Positions 31,926 to 43,453 of a stretch of 64,000 bases of DNA are shown piece after piece. The position numbers and the translations under genes were made by a program. This DNA comes from Schistocephalus solidus (Eukaryota > Platyhelminthes > Cestoda > Diphyllobothriidea > Diphyllobothriidae), in NCBI GenBank assembly GCA_017591395.1, contig WEDG01006634.1, positions 16,757-80,756 of the forward strand, read 5' to 3'. Under the pieces are notes generated by a model that saw nothing but the letters and a program-made list of their open reading frames with translations, was not told the origin of the DNA and made no database searches. Within the stretch, counting starts at the first letter, position 1, and every line of letters starts with the position of its first letter.

Positions 31926-32907
31926 AGTTTCACATATAATTTGGATAAAGCACACCAAGTGTGCAAGATGCCAAACATAAGCAGTGGTTGTTGATAGCAT
32001 TGGCCGGAGAAGGAAACGTTGGTTTCTAGACAAAACTCTAGGAGTTGGAGTAAAGCACCGGCAGGTACATAACTGACGTTGACCTGGAGTAGTTCTTCGA
32101 TGCATGATCTCGCTAAATCATGAGGGGTCCTTTAGTATATATTCCGCGGCAGTTTTCTTTCAGGTTAAGGGCAATGGAAAGTATGGCCGTTACCAAACAG
32201 CCTAAATGTCGAGTATATATTCCAACGCGGTTTCACGAGGATACGCGGTTTCTTCTTCCGTGTTTACATTATTTAACATGCATTTGACTACGAAAAACGG
32301 ATTTTCGTTTGATTGCACTGGCAGGGACATCGCAGGAATAAAATATTGCATAATTTGAGATGCTTATAGGCCGGTCTGTGACAAATAAATTTAAATAAAA
32401 GTATTAGATAAATTCGTAAGCGTTCCATTTGATGCATATTCAGAGAACTTTCCGTTGGGTAAATGACTTCATAAGTATTTCGGGTGTTGGATTAAGACGA
32501 GTTTCGGATCATCCTTCAAATAGTGGTAAATACTTTACGTTTTCCTGTGTTTTACGTCTATTGCCTATAAATGTCGATTCTGTTGTATGTGCTTATCAAA
32601 ACCTTCAAAATAAGATAATTTACCGAAATAGTGAGTTCTGAAACAGTATAATGCAGATGGCAGTTTGAGTCAAATTTATAGACTCATCCAAACATGAAAA
32701 CTCGTCGCCGAAAAGAATAAATGCTCGCAACCTAATTTGGCAATTAATATGAATAACATTGATTTACGAATCTCTCCTAATAAGTTACCTCTTTAAAAAG
32801 AACTCTTATTAGACATATCATTGTCGAATGTCTGCTTACTCAGCCGTTTTCAAAGATCAAGTCAAGAAAAAAATTGAGACGTTCGACCGGTGAAAATAAA
32901 GGATACA
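31926..32907. other. no gene recognised
   Basis: AT-rich sequence beyond the 5' end of RTE copy C. A 70-codon plus frame (32429-32641) has no recognisable motif. May be intergenic or upstream region of the candidate gene starting at 32908. Confidence 0.4.
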
Positions 32908-34129
32908 ATGTCTGCTGAAAATGAAAGAACTCATTTGTTTCTTTCTATTGGAATGTTCTTTTTCTGTACTTGCTTACTTTTCGGCCCAGTTGTAAGATTG
33001 CAAATGCACAACCGAGTGGCCGAATATATACTAAGATTTTGTGAAGAAACGTCAACATTCTGCCATTTCCATCTCAATTTTCCTTATTAATTAATAGTTA
33101 ACTGCAGATAGATATTGGCTGGACATCTTTCGCGTACAGCATGACAGAGAAAAATGACAGCATGCGGCGACTTTTCGTATACATGCTTGGTTACAGTCCC
33201 AGTTATCGGTGTGGTAAAACAAAATACACTCAGGTAAGTTAATAACCGAGTTTTGTTGGCATAAGACGTCACAAATTTGAAAAATTGGATTTCTAAAACG
33301 TAATCCTTCCTCGTTTTCCCGAAACAATGTTCCCCGAACCATTTTGGAGACAGCTGGTTTTGTAAATATTCCCTATTCATTTTACTTAGATAATTATATT
33401 AAGTTCATGATAGCATAGCAAGAACATTGTGATAACCGATACGATTCAGGGTAATGTAAAGCAACATTTTTCTCAGTGGTTTTACGGTTAGGTTAAGAAT
33501 ATGTGGATTCAAGTGTAGGGATTTAAGGTTGGCGATAGGGCTACATATTGTGGTTTGAATTTAGTGTTATGGGGTTAAGCTTGTGTAAGCCTTCTAATGT
33601 TTGGGCTTAAGCCGTAGGGTTGTGGTTAGGTTTAGGTTTTGAGGGTTGCGATTGCCGGCTTGGGGTTCGGGTAAGCGCCAAGTTTATGGTTTTAAGGTTA
33701 AGGTTTGTGCTTGGGGTTTTAGCGTTTGAGGATAAGGGTTATCCTTGTGAAGAAAGAAACGGTTAAGATATCGGTTTTTACATTTTTCTGAGATAACATT
33801 AATAAGCTTATTCGTTTTTCAGCTTTTTACAAATACGCGCTCGTAATTTCACCTACCCGTTGGATTATTTTAGAAGGTAATTGCTGAACTGCAATGTGGT
33901 GCACTTTATTCAAACGGAGTATGCTGACAAACAATTGCTTAATCTCCACGGTCAACACGATTGCCGCATCGGCCTAAATCAGCGGATTTAAATAAAATAG
34001 TGCTTGCTCATTTTCTGAATGATAACAACAGTGTTGCATGGAATGCGCTGACGTATTTTTTGGAAATTCAGACCAAACTCACGCCGCCTTTAAGTGCGGC
34101 GCTTGTTCGAATTGGCCTCCATATGTTAG
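32908..34129 (+). CDS. candidate host gene, small membrane protein, 5' exons
   Basis: Exon 1 (32908-32991, 84 nt) starts ATG and reads MSAENERTHLFLSIGMFFFC then TCLLFGPV, a short polar N-terminus followed by a ~20-residue hydrophobic segment. It ends at the donor GTAAGATTG. Exon 2 (33108-33233, 126 nt, phase 0) lies between TTAACTGCAG and CTCAG/GTAAGTTAAT and reads IDIGWTSFAYSMTEKNDS, MRRLFVYMLGYSPSYRCGK. A possible exon 3 (34072-34129) reads TKLTPPLSAALVRIGLHML in phase. Both introns keep the frame. The protein looks like a signal-anchored or multi-pass membrane protein; no family recognised. The 3' end is unknown: a strong acceptor at 34466 leads quickly to a stop. Exons 1 and 2 are fairly convincing; exon 3 is weak. 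Confidence 0.45.
33475..33765. repeat. degenerate GGGTTAG-like, G-rich tract
   Basis: The plus strand is rich in variants of TTAGGG (GGTTAGGTTAAG, TAGGGATTTAAGG, GTAGGGTTGTGGTTAGG, TTTAGGTTTTGAGGGTTG, GGGGTTCGGGTAAG, AAGGTTAAGG, GATAAGGGTTA). G far exceeds C on this strand over ~290 bp. TTAGGG is the telomere repeat of flatworms (established), so this may be an old internal telomere-like array or a G-skewed minisatellite. It lies in the long intron of the candidate gene at 32908. Confidence 0.55.
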
Positions 34130-34144
34130 GTAATTACAACAGGA

Positions 34145-34630
34145 CACGACCTGCAGTGTTAATTCCCCTTCGGTAAACCATTGATATTACAAGAACCTTC
34201 TTTATTATACCCAATCCCGTGATGAATTCCTCGATTCCTGTCGGTGGTTTTGTTACCGACATCGCCTGAATCAGCCTATTCTGCTTGCATAATGCGAGAG
34301 AGGGGAGAGGAATAGGCTTTATTTTGAAGTATCATTCAGAATTTTCAGCAAAAATATAAATGGCTCCATTCACTAAGATAATAGGATAAGTAAACATAAT
34401 ATGCAAGAATCAAAGTGTCAAAATGGACATCTAGTGGGGAGACAGTTCTAGTCTGTTTTTTTATTTCAGTCTCTTCACACGTTCACGACCTGCAGTGTAA
34501 CTGCCCTTTCGGGAAGCCATAAATATTACAAAAACCTTCTCTATTGTACCCAATCCCATGATGAAGTCTTTCATTCCTGTCTGTGGTTTTGTTACTGACA
34601 TCGCATGCGTCAGCCTATTCTGCTTTCCAC
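34145..34630. repeat. direct repeat of about 145 bp, two copies
   Basis: 34145-34292 and 34486-34630 align in the same orientation (CACGACCTGCAGTGT, AAACCTTCT.TATT.TACCCAAT, CCCATGATGAA, CTGTGGTTTTGTTACTGACA, CAGCCTATTCTGCTT), about four fifths identical by eye. About 190 bp of AT-rich sequence separates them. No coding sequence is conserved. Nature unknown. Confidence 0.75.
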
Positions 34631-35394
34631 GGATTCCAACTGCTGTGCTTTGTGGGATTTCCCGACCAGTGAGACATTTTCATATAGTCAAAATCAAAAG
34701 AACAGACAACATCCTGTTCAATCATTTAAGTACTTATTTCTGCATAGGACGATCCAAACGCAAATGACAAACTTAGCTTATTTCAGTTCTCTATAAACAT
34801 GTAGCTGAAGATTTATCTGCAACCTGTGAGGAGGTAATATCTCAGCTTTAAAATACTCTAAAAATTACTTCTGAGTTCAGAGCCTATGAAGGAACTATCG
34901 GTACAAAAAGAGTGTCAAGTTATACACGTACAAAGTAAGTGCACTGAGATATAATTATCTACAGCTTTTTTCTCTATGGTCAGATGAGATCGGACGACCT
35001 GCTGTGAAGCACAGATTTGTTGCCAATTTGCTAAGACTGACTGTTTATGTTTGCGTAGCGAGGTCCCTAAAGACAACCGAACGCATTGCGCATGCCGCTG
35101 CATTCGGCTCAGATTGTCAACTTCCTCCCAAGGTCATCAACATACGCTTGCACGTGCACGTGCTGCAATCGATTTTGCGCTTCGTGTTGAGCGCGATCGA
35201 TTTTCTCTTGCCAGGCACGCAGGTTTCTCACGGTCCGGCGACTGCCATCTGCAGGGCCCCTCCTGATAAGAGACTGTCATCAACCAGGCCCGCATATGCA
35301 GCGGCTGGGCTAACTTACTCAGACTCATTGTGCCGCATGGCATTTTTAGTTGTAATAAATTGACTAACCAAGGCAATGTGTTCAAACATCTGTT
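34631..35394. other. no firm gene; a GC-richer patch with a possible minus-strand exon
   Basis: 35040-35350 is richer in GC than its surroundings. On the minus strand near 35275-35110 an open frame reads RRTVRNLRAWQEKIDRAQ then HEAQNRLQHVHVQAYVDDLG, a plausible amphipathic helix. An acceptor-like CCCTGCAG and a donor-like GTATGTTG lie nearby, and a separate donor-like A/GTAAGTTAG sits at about 35310. Not enough to define a gene. Confidence 0.3.
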
Positions 35395-36460
35395 TTCTAA
35401 AATAGCCTTGAAATCAGTAATTGAAGTTGTTTCACTGCGTGAAACCCTCAGCGAAGGCAGCGGGTTGACGCTCGAGAAATATAGGAGCTAAGCGATTGGA
35501 TGTAGGACACATATTGAAACATATGGTATCTAACCCAGTCACATGAATTATTTTGATGGCTGTTGAACCAAAGCGTGTGTGTAAGCAGCACATTGAAATA
35601 TCAGTTCTGCACAAAAGCGCGTTAAACTTGTTGATTCTTTACGGCAGTGGTTCAAACATGATTACTTCTTTGTAATTTGAAAACCCTCCAAATTTCCCGC
35701 AATTCATTATATGCCTTTCTCTGTAGATCGGAGAAGGAGGTAAACCGTGGATTAATGCGAACCGCATGCCTTTCTTTATCTACCTTTAACCAATGGGAGT
35801 GTCAGGAGAAATCTGACGGTCTATTGTGGGCATTCGTAATTGCATACTTGGCATCAGCATCTTTTCCTGTGTTCACATGCCTGATCTCAGAAGTCTTTCG
35901 GCAGGGGAAAATGGTTCCTTTTACATGGAGCCCAAAAATATTTTATGACAACGGCCTTCCAAATTACATACGGCTAACAAAACACACGCACCCTGCACTG
36001 CGTCGATGTAGCCCCATTTCTATCTATTAGGACATTGTTTGGTCATTTCGGGTTAGCCAGAATATCATTCGAAGATGGTGAGGTTTATCCTTATAGATAA
36101 TTAAATGCAGGCCTTCTTTCACCCAACTGTTTCTCTAAGTCAAACATCTTCCCTCACAGTAACTTACGCACCTTTGGGTTTGTAAATTTACCTAATTTAT
36201 TAATCTTCGACGAAGTGACATTTCACAATGAAAGACCCACCGGTAATCAGTCAACCCAGGCTTTGGACACTGCGCGTCCTTTCGACGTTTTCGCAATAAA
36301 AATGGCAACACAGATTTATTTACAAGTTCTTTATTCGTAACTTGCAGAAATTTCAGGTTCATATCAGAAAACGCAGACGTTTACAAGAGAATACTTGCAG
36401 CTCCCCAAATCTGGTTAAGCGTTTCCACTGGTTCCTTGGACGACCAGACCCAAGATGTCA
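35395..36460. repeat. ~1.06-kb segmental duplication, copy 1
   Basis: Matches 37297-38360 in the same orientation with roughly 95% identity by eye (AGCCTTGAAATCAGTAA, TGTTTCACTGCGTGAAACCC, GTAAACCGTGGATTAATGCG, GACCCACCGGTAATCAGTCA, GACGACCAGACCCAAGA). A plus-strand frame of 117 codons (35677-36030) exists here but is cut by a stop in copy 2, so it is probably not coding. The right end includes the 3' part of Kelch exon 2. Confidence 0.9.
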
Positions 36461-37271
36461 AGTCATTGTCGGAGTCCGTTGAAGTGGTTGGTGGAGTGAA
36501 CGTTTCTACCGAGTTTCCTGTGCCTACAGAATTTGAAAAAATACGTCTGAAAGTTTGTTTTAATTAATCTTGGGATAGGGAATATTCACCATGAGGCCAA
36601 TGCACGCATATAAATCCTCCACCATCACGCCAAATTAGATCTGCCAGAATAGAGTTGACAGAAAGGACAAAGGCCATCAAACATCATATCAAATTACATT
36701 TGCAGTTGATTTCACTAGCAGATGCTGTAAGCCTTTTGTCTCATAAAATGGGCCTCGTGGAAAAGAGCATGAATAAGAATGCAGACCAAGGGGAGGGCAG
36801 TCGTGCATACCCCAAAGATCACCCCCGAGAGCAAAAACTGCGTCTGCGGAGGTGAGAAGAGTGAAGTAGGTTCGAGTCTGCTTCATGCGAGCCAGCTCTG
36901 TCCACTGGCCGAGAGGGCTGCTGGCGTCTGGCGGCGTAAACATCTCCACAACGTTTAAGTTTCCCAGCGTATTCGATCCACCGGCGACAATGATTCGACC
37001 GCGAAAGGGCGTGGCTGCTAGCGCGTATCGTGCAGTTCTCATGGGGGCAGCTGCCTGCCAAAAGTCCGCGGTGCGCGCTGAGGTCGTCGTCGCCTCCTCC
37101 CAGTCTGCTTCCAGGCGGCAGAACTCCACCGAAGCGAGGTAGGAGGGAGCACGGCGGGAGGTGAGGTAGGAGCCATTGGAACCGCCGAAAACGAAGACGC
37201 GACTGTCGCCGGGCAGACAGGCAGCAACTGGCGCGTTCCTCTTCTCCCGCATATTGGGCAGATTGAACCAT
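36381..37271 (-). CDS. Kelch-repeat protein, last two exons
   Basis: Exon n-1 (37271-36823) follows CCGCCAACAG and reads WFNLPNMREKRNAPVAACLP, GD, SRVFVFGGSNGSYLTS, YLASVEFCRLEADW, APMRTARYALAATPFRG, RIIVAGGSNTLGNLNVVEMF, FTPPDASSPLGQWTELARMK and DAVFALGG. The donor is G/GTGATC. The last exon (36523-36381, after TTCTGTAG) continues in phase: GTGNSVETFTPPTTSTD, LTSWVWSSKEPVETLNQIW, GAASILL and TAA. The double-Gly after hydrophobic runs, the following SVE/VVE and W at the blade ends are Kelch hallmarks (beta-propeller blades). At least two to three blades are visible. Upstream exons, and any BTB or BACK domain, would lie above 37298 and were not found. Kelch-BTB proteins often serve as Cullin-3 substrate adaptors, but that role cannot be shown here. 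Confidence 0.8.
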
Positions 37272-37296
37272 CTGTTGGCGGTCATTATTCGGGTTC

Positions 37297-38360
37297 ATAA
37301 AAAACAGCCTTGAAATCAGTAAACTGAAGTTGTTTCACTGCGTGAAACCCTCAGCAAAGGCAGCGGGTTGACGCTCGAGAAATAAAGGAGCTACGCGATT
37401 GGATGTAGGACACATATTGAAACATATGGTATCTAACCCAGTCACATGAATTATTTTGATTGCTGTTGAACCAAAGCGTGTGCGTAAGCAGCACATTGAA
37501 ATATCAGTTCTGCACAAAAGCGCGTTAAACTTGTTGATTCTTTACGGCAGTGGTTCAAACATGATTACTTCTTTGTAATTTGAAAACCCTCCAAATTTCC
37601 CGCAATTCATTATATGCCTTTCTCTGTAGATCGGAGAAGGAGGTAAACCGTGGATTAATGCGAACCGCATGCCTTTCTTTATCTTCCTTTAACCAATGGG
37701 AGTGTCAGGAGAAATCTGACGGTCTATTGTTGGCATTCGCAATTGCATACTTGGCGTCAGCATCTTTTCCTGTGTTCACATGCCTGATCTCAGAAGTCTT
37801 TCAGTAGGTAAAAGGGTTCCTTTTACATGGAGCCCAAACATATTTTATGACAACGGCCTTCCAAATTGCATACGGGTAACAACACACACGCACCCTGCAC
37901 TGCGTCAATGTAGCCCCATTTCTATCTATTAGGACATTGTTTGGTAATTTCGGGTTAGCCAGAACATCATTCGAAGATGGTGAGGTTTACCCTTATAGAT
38001 AATTAAATGCAGGCCTTCTTTCCCCCAACGGTTTCTCTAAGTCGCACATCTTTCCTCACACTAACTTACGTACCTTTGGGTTTGAAAATTTACCTAATTT
38101 ATTAATCTTCGACGAATTGGCATTTCTTAATGAAAGACCCACCGGTAATCAGTCAACCCAGGCTTTGGGCACTGCACGTCCTTTCGATGTTTTCGCAATA
38201 AAAATGGCAACACAGATTTATTCACAAGTTATTTATTTGTAATTTACATATATTACTATTTCATATCAGAAAACGCAGACATTTACATGAGAATACTTGC
38301 AGCTCCCCAAGCGTTCTCACTGGGTCCGTGGACGACCAGACCCAAGACGTCAAGTCATTG
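37297..38360. repeat. ~1.06-kb segmental duplication, copy 2, with a broken Kelch exon end
   Basis: Second copy of 35395-36460, lying on the 5' side of the Kelch exons. Its right end (38285-38360, minus) still reads NDLTSWVWSSTDPVRTLGEL, a relic of Kelch exon 2 with a ~10-nt deletion relative to the intact exon. The unit that was copied therefore included the gene's 3' end and about 1 kb of downstream sequence. Confidence 0.85.
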
Positions 38361-39099
38361 CTGTCCCTATTTTATGTAGCTGCCTATGTAAAAAAAGAGT
38401 TTAACCAAATGAATCCAATTTTTTCCTCCACCACCATGTGAATTTTTTAAATGTTTAGTAATTAAGCGTATATTTTGTCTTGTTATTTCAGTATATAGAG
38501 TGGAATTGAGGCTCAAAAAACGTTTTAATTAAGAACACTACAGGTTTTATCTTATATATCAAAGGAAAATCAACAGAATTTGAGTGAAATCGGTGAATGG
38601 TAAGTATCCAAGAAATCAACTATTATATTTAAAATTATACAATATCATAGAATAAAATTCGTTGTTTTTGGTATTTTGCTATAAATAAAATAAATGTTCA
38701 CAAGATAGGTTCGAATAAATCCTTTTTAGAACCGAAAGTTCAGATTTTAAATAAGTGGAAATCAGTTGACAGCAAGGTTGACAATTTGGATCTTTTTTCA
38801 TAAAAAATTGAAAGAATTCAGCTTTCATAATTATTTTTGGAATCTCCTGACTTTTTTGCCATGACGTGCATAAATGAACTTGTTAACCATTATCTGTTTT
38901 ACTTCACCGAATATTTAGACGGTAAAAAAAATACGCACAAGCTGCTGTGGAGATGGAAACCCAGAGAAACTTATGTTAAACTGGACGCATGAGAAAAGAC
39001 ATTTTAAGTAAACATGTTCAGAAGCAAGATGGCAGCAAACAGCTTATGACCTATATGCTTGACTTGCTTTTCCTGCAAAACAGTGGAAGCCCATGTAAA
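38361..39099. other. no gene recognised
   Basis: Strongly AT-rich with homopolymer runs and only short frames. Confidence 0.4.
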
Positions 39100-40320
39100 G
39101 TACGGTATACTAAAATTTTGTGATGAACATGACGTCTTTCGGTGAGGGCGATCCTGCCTTTCGAACCTGCTGACTTCTTTCGAAGTTTAGACCAGTGCTT
39201 TAGAAGGGGGCTTCGAAGTAGATGTAGTGTGCATCGACTTCCACAAAGCCTTTGAAAGCGTGTCTCATCATTGCCTTTTCCAGTAACTGAGAGTCCTTCG
39301 CATCAGGGGGAAGCTTTTGAACTGAATAAAGTCATTTCTGATTGTTCGGGAACAACGCGTCTGTATCGGAGAGGATTAATCGAACTGAGTGAACGTGGTT
39401 AGTGGCGTTACTGAAGGCTCCATTCTTGGTCCAACACTGCATCTCTTTTGTAAATGACAGGCTTTTAGGAACTCCACTGTGGTAAGATCATGCTTGCTGC
39501 TTGCGTTAAGCTATGGCACGTCATTTAATACCCGAGAGATCAGAATGTTCTGCAAATAATCTGCGCAGGCTGCAACCATGGTCCGAGAATAGGCCCCTAG
39601 ATTTCAATGTGTAAAACTGTGCCGTTTTTCACCTGTGTCCAACCAATTATCTTGCAAATAACAACGTGAGGGTTTATTACCTGAACGACACGCACAGTCC
39701 CATCGAATCTTCACAGAAAGACATCGGTGTTTGAAAAAAGAGCAATCTGAAGCCATCATCGCAATGCATCAAGGTGGCAAACACCGCCATGCGAGTATTG
39801 CAAGGTATCAAAAGGGTGTTTGTATCTTTCCCCGAAGATCTTCTTGGCAAAGTCTACAAAACCTTCGTTTGACGTTAACTTGACTATGGCATACAGGCGT
39901 GGTGGCCATGGCTCGCAACAGAAAAAACCTATCTTGAGAAAAAGCAGCGTCATGCAACAAAGATAGTAAGAGGTCTAAAATACCACTCTTATGTAGAGAG
40001 ACTGGAAGGCCTTAATCTATTCTTTCTGTATTAAAGGCAGCAACAAAGTGACCTTATGTTAGTTAAAAAGCTGATACACGGCCTTAAGCAAGGGTTGCGC
40101 TTTGAGAATATGTTTTAGTTGCACGTCTCGCCTCAGATTCGTGGACATAAAATTAAGCTGCGCACGAAAATGTCCAGGCTAAACCTCTGCTCTGAATTCT
40201 TCAGTGGAAGGATTTCCCGCTTTTGGTCGTGAGGGCAACGTCCCTACAGCTTCTCCAAAATCGCTCGGATAATTAGATGCACCTCTTGTTTTCCCTCGAC
40301 GATCTTCACATGACATAATA
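39100..40320 (+). pseudogene. CR1-like reverse transcriptase relic, family D-like
   Basis: A nearly continuous set of frames: ILKFCDEHDVFR, a stop, GRSCLSNLLTSFEV, GGFEVDVVCIDFHKAFESVS (motif A with catalytic Asp), LRIRGKLLN, SGVTEGSILGPTLH-like motif B, then LLAACVKLWHVI-like sequence where YADD should be (decayed). It continues NLRRLQPWSENRPLDFNV, SSQKDIGV, CIKVANTAMRVLQGIKRVFV, SFPEDLLGKVYKTFV and ATKIVRGLKYHSYVERLEGL. The order matches the C-terminal half of CR1-type RT, including the final EATSLQ..FK-like tail. Many stops and shifts. The endonuclease at 18190-18990 is similar in style. Confidence 0.8.
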
Positions 40321-42044
40321 CCACGTCAACTCCAGACATGAGTTATTTGAAAAAACATTGATACTTATATTTTGCGAATACTATTTGTATGATGTACGTT
40401 ATTAAGAGTACGCATAGGATGTACAGGAAACACTGGCATGTAAATAGTAGAGTTTTCAAAAGCGTTGCCTATTTCCCTCAGCAAATAAAATGAAATAAAC
40501 TAACATTTGGAGAGCAAACATTAGCTTTCGATAAAATCTCGTGAGGCCTTTACATTTTTTATCAGTATGTACTTAATCTTGTTTCCGCTTATGCAAAATG
40601 TAGAAAGGAAATAGCCAAAATCTTAGCCGTTTTATCAAAATCTTATTGCGTCCAACAGTTTTTCATTCACAATCTTAGAACTGGTTATTAAATTGAAAAA
40701 ACGATACCAAAAATGCTTGAGAGCTTTGCACATTTTCAGCAGAAACAAAAAAACATTTATTTGAAGGGAAGTCAAAAAACCACCAAAACATTCCCATTTT
40801 CGCTCTAATTTAGCCTTGGAAAAAGGTGAAGGCCACATATGTTTGTGAACTGCTTATTTAATTAACACGCTTTTTCAAGGGATAACTTATTTTAACATGT
40901 TTTTAATTGATTAAAGGTTTATTAATTGCCAACATTTTGTGGACATTCATTTTTATCGGCAATGAGGTTTTAGTGTTTGGGTTAATTTTAAAGTAGGATG
41001 CCAATGGCCAGCTGCATTAGAAGGAGCACCGAAAAACTCACCGCGTCAGTTAAGCTTCACAAGAAGTATTTTACGAGGAGGATTTTGATAAGCACTTAGA
41101 ATAAGACCTAAATTTATCGTCATTTAATTTAAAACAGTGAAAAGCACGAAGTATTCGCCGCTATTTCCTATACGACCTGAAACTACTTTTAATCCAATAT
41201 CAAAAATATGAATAAATAAATTTTGCGGATGGAAAGTTTTCTTAAAATGCACTGAGGGTAATTTTTCGAGTTAACCTTTGAATAAAATTTAAATGAATTT
41301 GTCACAAATAAAGCGAATAAGCATATTGTCACAATTTATTGCCTTTATTAAAACTTTGCTGTTTCTAAATTAAATGCTATTATTTTTCACATTTGCTTGA
41401 AGTCTTAAGTTTTTTTTTCAAGACCCTGGTACATGCGCTTGTGCCATTTTGCCAGAGATTATAAACCTTTCTAAAATGTCAGCCATTCTGCTTCTATTAA
41501 ATACTTTGCCATATATTTTATCATAGGTATAAAAAGTTGTTGCAGCCGCCTGCGTTTTTGACGTTTATTCCATGTTTGCATTTGCACGAGGAATGCTTTA
41601 GAAGCTGCTTCATCATATCATCAGACTTGGTGGTATAATTTACCATTTAAACTATTTTTTCTCTGGTAGATAAAATGCTGAGGATTCCGTTGACGTCTCA
41701 TAAATCCAGGTCTGCACTATATAAATCTGCCCTCAAATGCTTATACACAACTGGGAACATGCCTCGTACACTCATGACTGAGCAATCGTTAAACGCTTGT
41801 AGGCTTCCGGGACCCTTTGAAGAGACCTGGAGGTGAGAGCTCTTTATCATCCACAGTCTAGGTTAGACTCTCAGCTTCGCAGGCCTGACGTTCGGTATGG
41901 CATGTTGACTACTGCAAATAGGCCATAACTGAGAGCACAGTCTGTGTTTCTTCCGGTATTTCAGCCTAATTTAAAAATCCTCCATTGAAAGCCAATACTT
42001 CATGAGTGTAATTTTGATTTGGGTGCCAAATGCTCAAATGATTA
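40321..42044. other. no gene recognised
   Basis: Very AT-rich. 41330-41470 (CACATTTGCTTGAAGTCTTAAG.. GGTACATGCGCTTGTGCCA) resembles the edge of Rep-A near 24300-24410. No convincing open frames. Confidence 0.4.
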
Positions 42045-42230
42045 CTTGTATAGATCAGCACTGGCAAACACTCTTCTCCCTCGTTTTTACTCGGTCAATC
42101 GATTTATCGATCTGGCGCCGGCATACAGGGCCCTGCGTTGTCCCCTGGTGTCTGATTGGCCCCGCCCATCCCCCTGTGCTAACTCACATATTAGTGATTT
42201 CACCAATAGAGTGAGATATCGCTGATTTAT
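42045..42230 (+). pseudogene. PLE C-terminal fragment (end of GIY-YIG domain)
   Basis: The plus frame reads NTLLPRFYSVNRFIDLAPAY then RALRCPLVSDWPRP. SVNRFIDLAPAYRALR is the C-terminal end of flatworm PLE endonucleases, and the same block is seen on the minus strand at 61010-61090 (VNRFIDLAPAYRALR). Only about 40 codons remain. Subfamily matches the 61000-61790 copy and differs from 1-730. Confidence 0.75.
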
Positions 42231-42486
42231 TTGCATATTTTTTCAAACATTCTTCGTACATTATTTATACTTTGTGAACGCCTGATACAAACTGAGCCAG
42301 TGTAGCATTTCACATATTACAAAGAAATTCGGTGTTCTTCTGTTTCAAAAAGAAAAACCAACTGATTTTACTAACAGTTTACCTAACTTACCATCCGGAG
42401 TATTGCCATACGGCATACTGAAAGTGGAATCATGCAGGAAGTAGAATCGGATTGGGTTAACGTGACGGTTAAATATATTTCTGTTC

Positions 42487-42771
42487 ATGAATGTTTTACC
42501 TTTATCTTCTCTTCATGAAATGAATGCTAAAAACTACCAGTACATCTCAAAATGCGTGGTGGACCTGCGTTCAAAATGTTTGTTTCCTGATCTTTCCAAT
42601 CCGTTATACAGCATAAGTAAGGACAGCAGAGATTCTTCAGAGAACATTTTATCGCTAGTGCTGTTAGATTCTACCAGCACCTCTCTCGCACAAAGGTAAG
42701 TTAAGCAAAATCTGGATTGCACAAATGTTTTTGTTCTCTGTGCCTACTTTGATTTCAGATTAAAATTTTGA
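42487..42771 (+). CDS. candidate last exons of an unknown host gene
   Basis: An open frame (42487-42695) reads NAKNYQYISKCVVDLRSKCL, FPDLSNPLYSISKDSRDS and SENILSLVLLDSTSTSLAQ and ends at the strong donor CAAAG/GTAAGTTAAG. A 63-nt intron with acceptor TTTGATTTCAG leads to a short last exon giving RLKF and TGA at 42769-42771. An alternative acceptor within the frame (AAAACTACCAG) would start the exon at YISK. No domain recognised; upstream exons unknown. Confidence 0.35.
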
Positions 42772-43316
42772 GCGATAAATGACGTACGATTAAGCTGGTT
42801 CACAGTGAATGAGTATGGTAAAGGCTGGTGTACGTTAGAAAATTTAACTGGCAAAACAGTGCGTGACGCAATGATAAATGCTAATATTTCCATATTTCCT
42901 GCATTAAAACCAAGACTGGCCTAGAGCATCGACCCGTTTAAATACAAATTTGGATCGGTCACATTCTGTTCCATGTGGCTTCTCCAATGTGAGACAAACC
43001 TGTTGGGATAGAGCGTAACTACGAGTTTGATGAAAAAAACTTTACATTTTGGGAGACGTCACCACAAATACGATTTCAGCTTGTGCGAATTACCATTTCC
43101 CAAAGAGATAAAAGGGTAGGTTACAATGATTTTGATAATTGGAGTTAAATCACTCACCGAATCGTAGAATGCCTAATACACTGATAGCTCTCCGTGGTTA
43201 TATTCATGTGAGGAGACTTTTCTCCGGAAAACGCTAAACATGAGGACGATGTATCGTTATCCCTGAAACTAACTGTGTTACAAATAGCCTCATTGGCTCA
43301 AAAACCAACCACTTAC

Positions 43317-43453
43317 CTGACTGGGCCATTTCGAAACATACATCCGATCAGATCTGGCAGCAAAAAGTTTATCTGTTTCACAATTGTGCAACTATCTGGC
43401 TCTAGGACATTCCAGGTCGCGTTCACTGGCCATTCATGGTTTATGCGTTCTAA
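43317..43453 (-). CDS. candidate internal exon, unknown gene
   Basis: On the minus strand 137 open nucleotides (LERINHEWPVNATWNVLEPD, SCTIVKQINFLLPDLIGCM, FRNGPVR) end at the consensus donor CAG/GTAAGTGG; the acceptor TTCAGTAG is acceptable. LPDLIGCMFRNGP is faintly reminiscent of the N-terminal RNGP motif of carotenoid oxygenases, but the spacing is off and one motif is not enough to name it. Confidence 0.3.

Noticed and set aside
35677..36030. 117-codon plus-strand frame in the duplicated segment
   Set aside because: The sister copy at 37580-37807 is cut by a stop and the differences do not favour silent sites by eye; likely non-coding.
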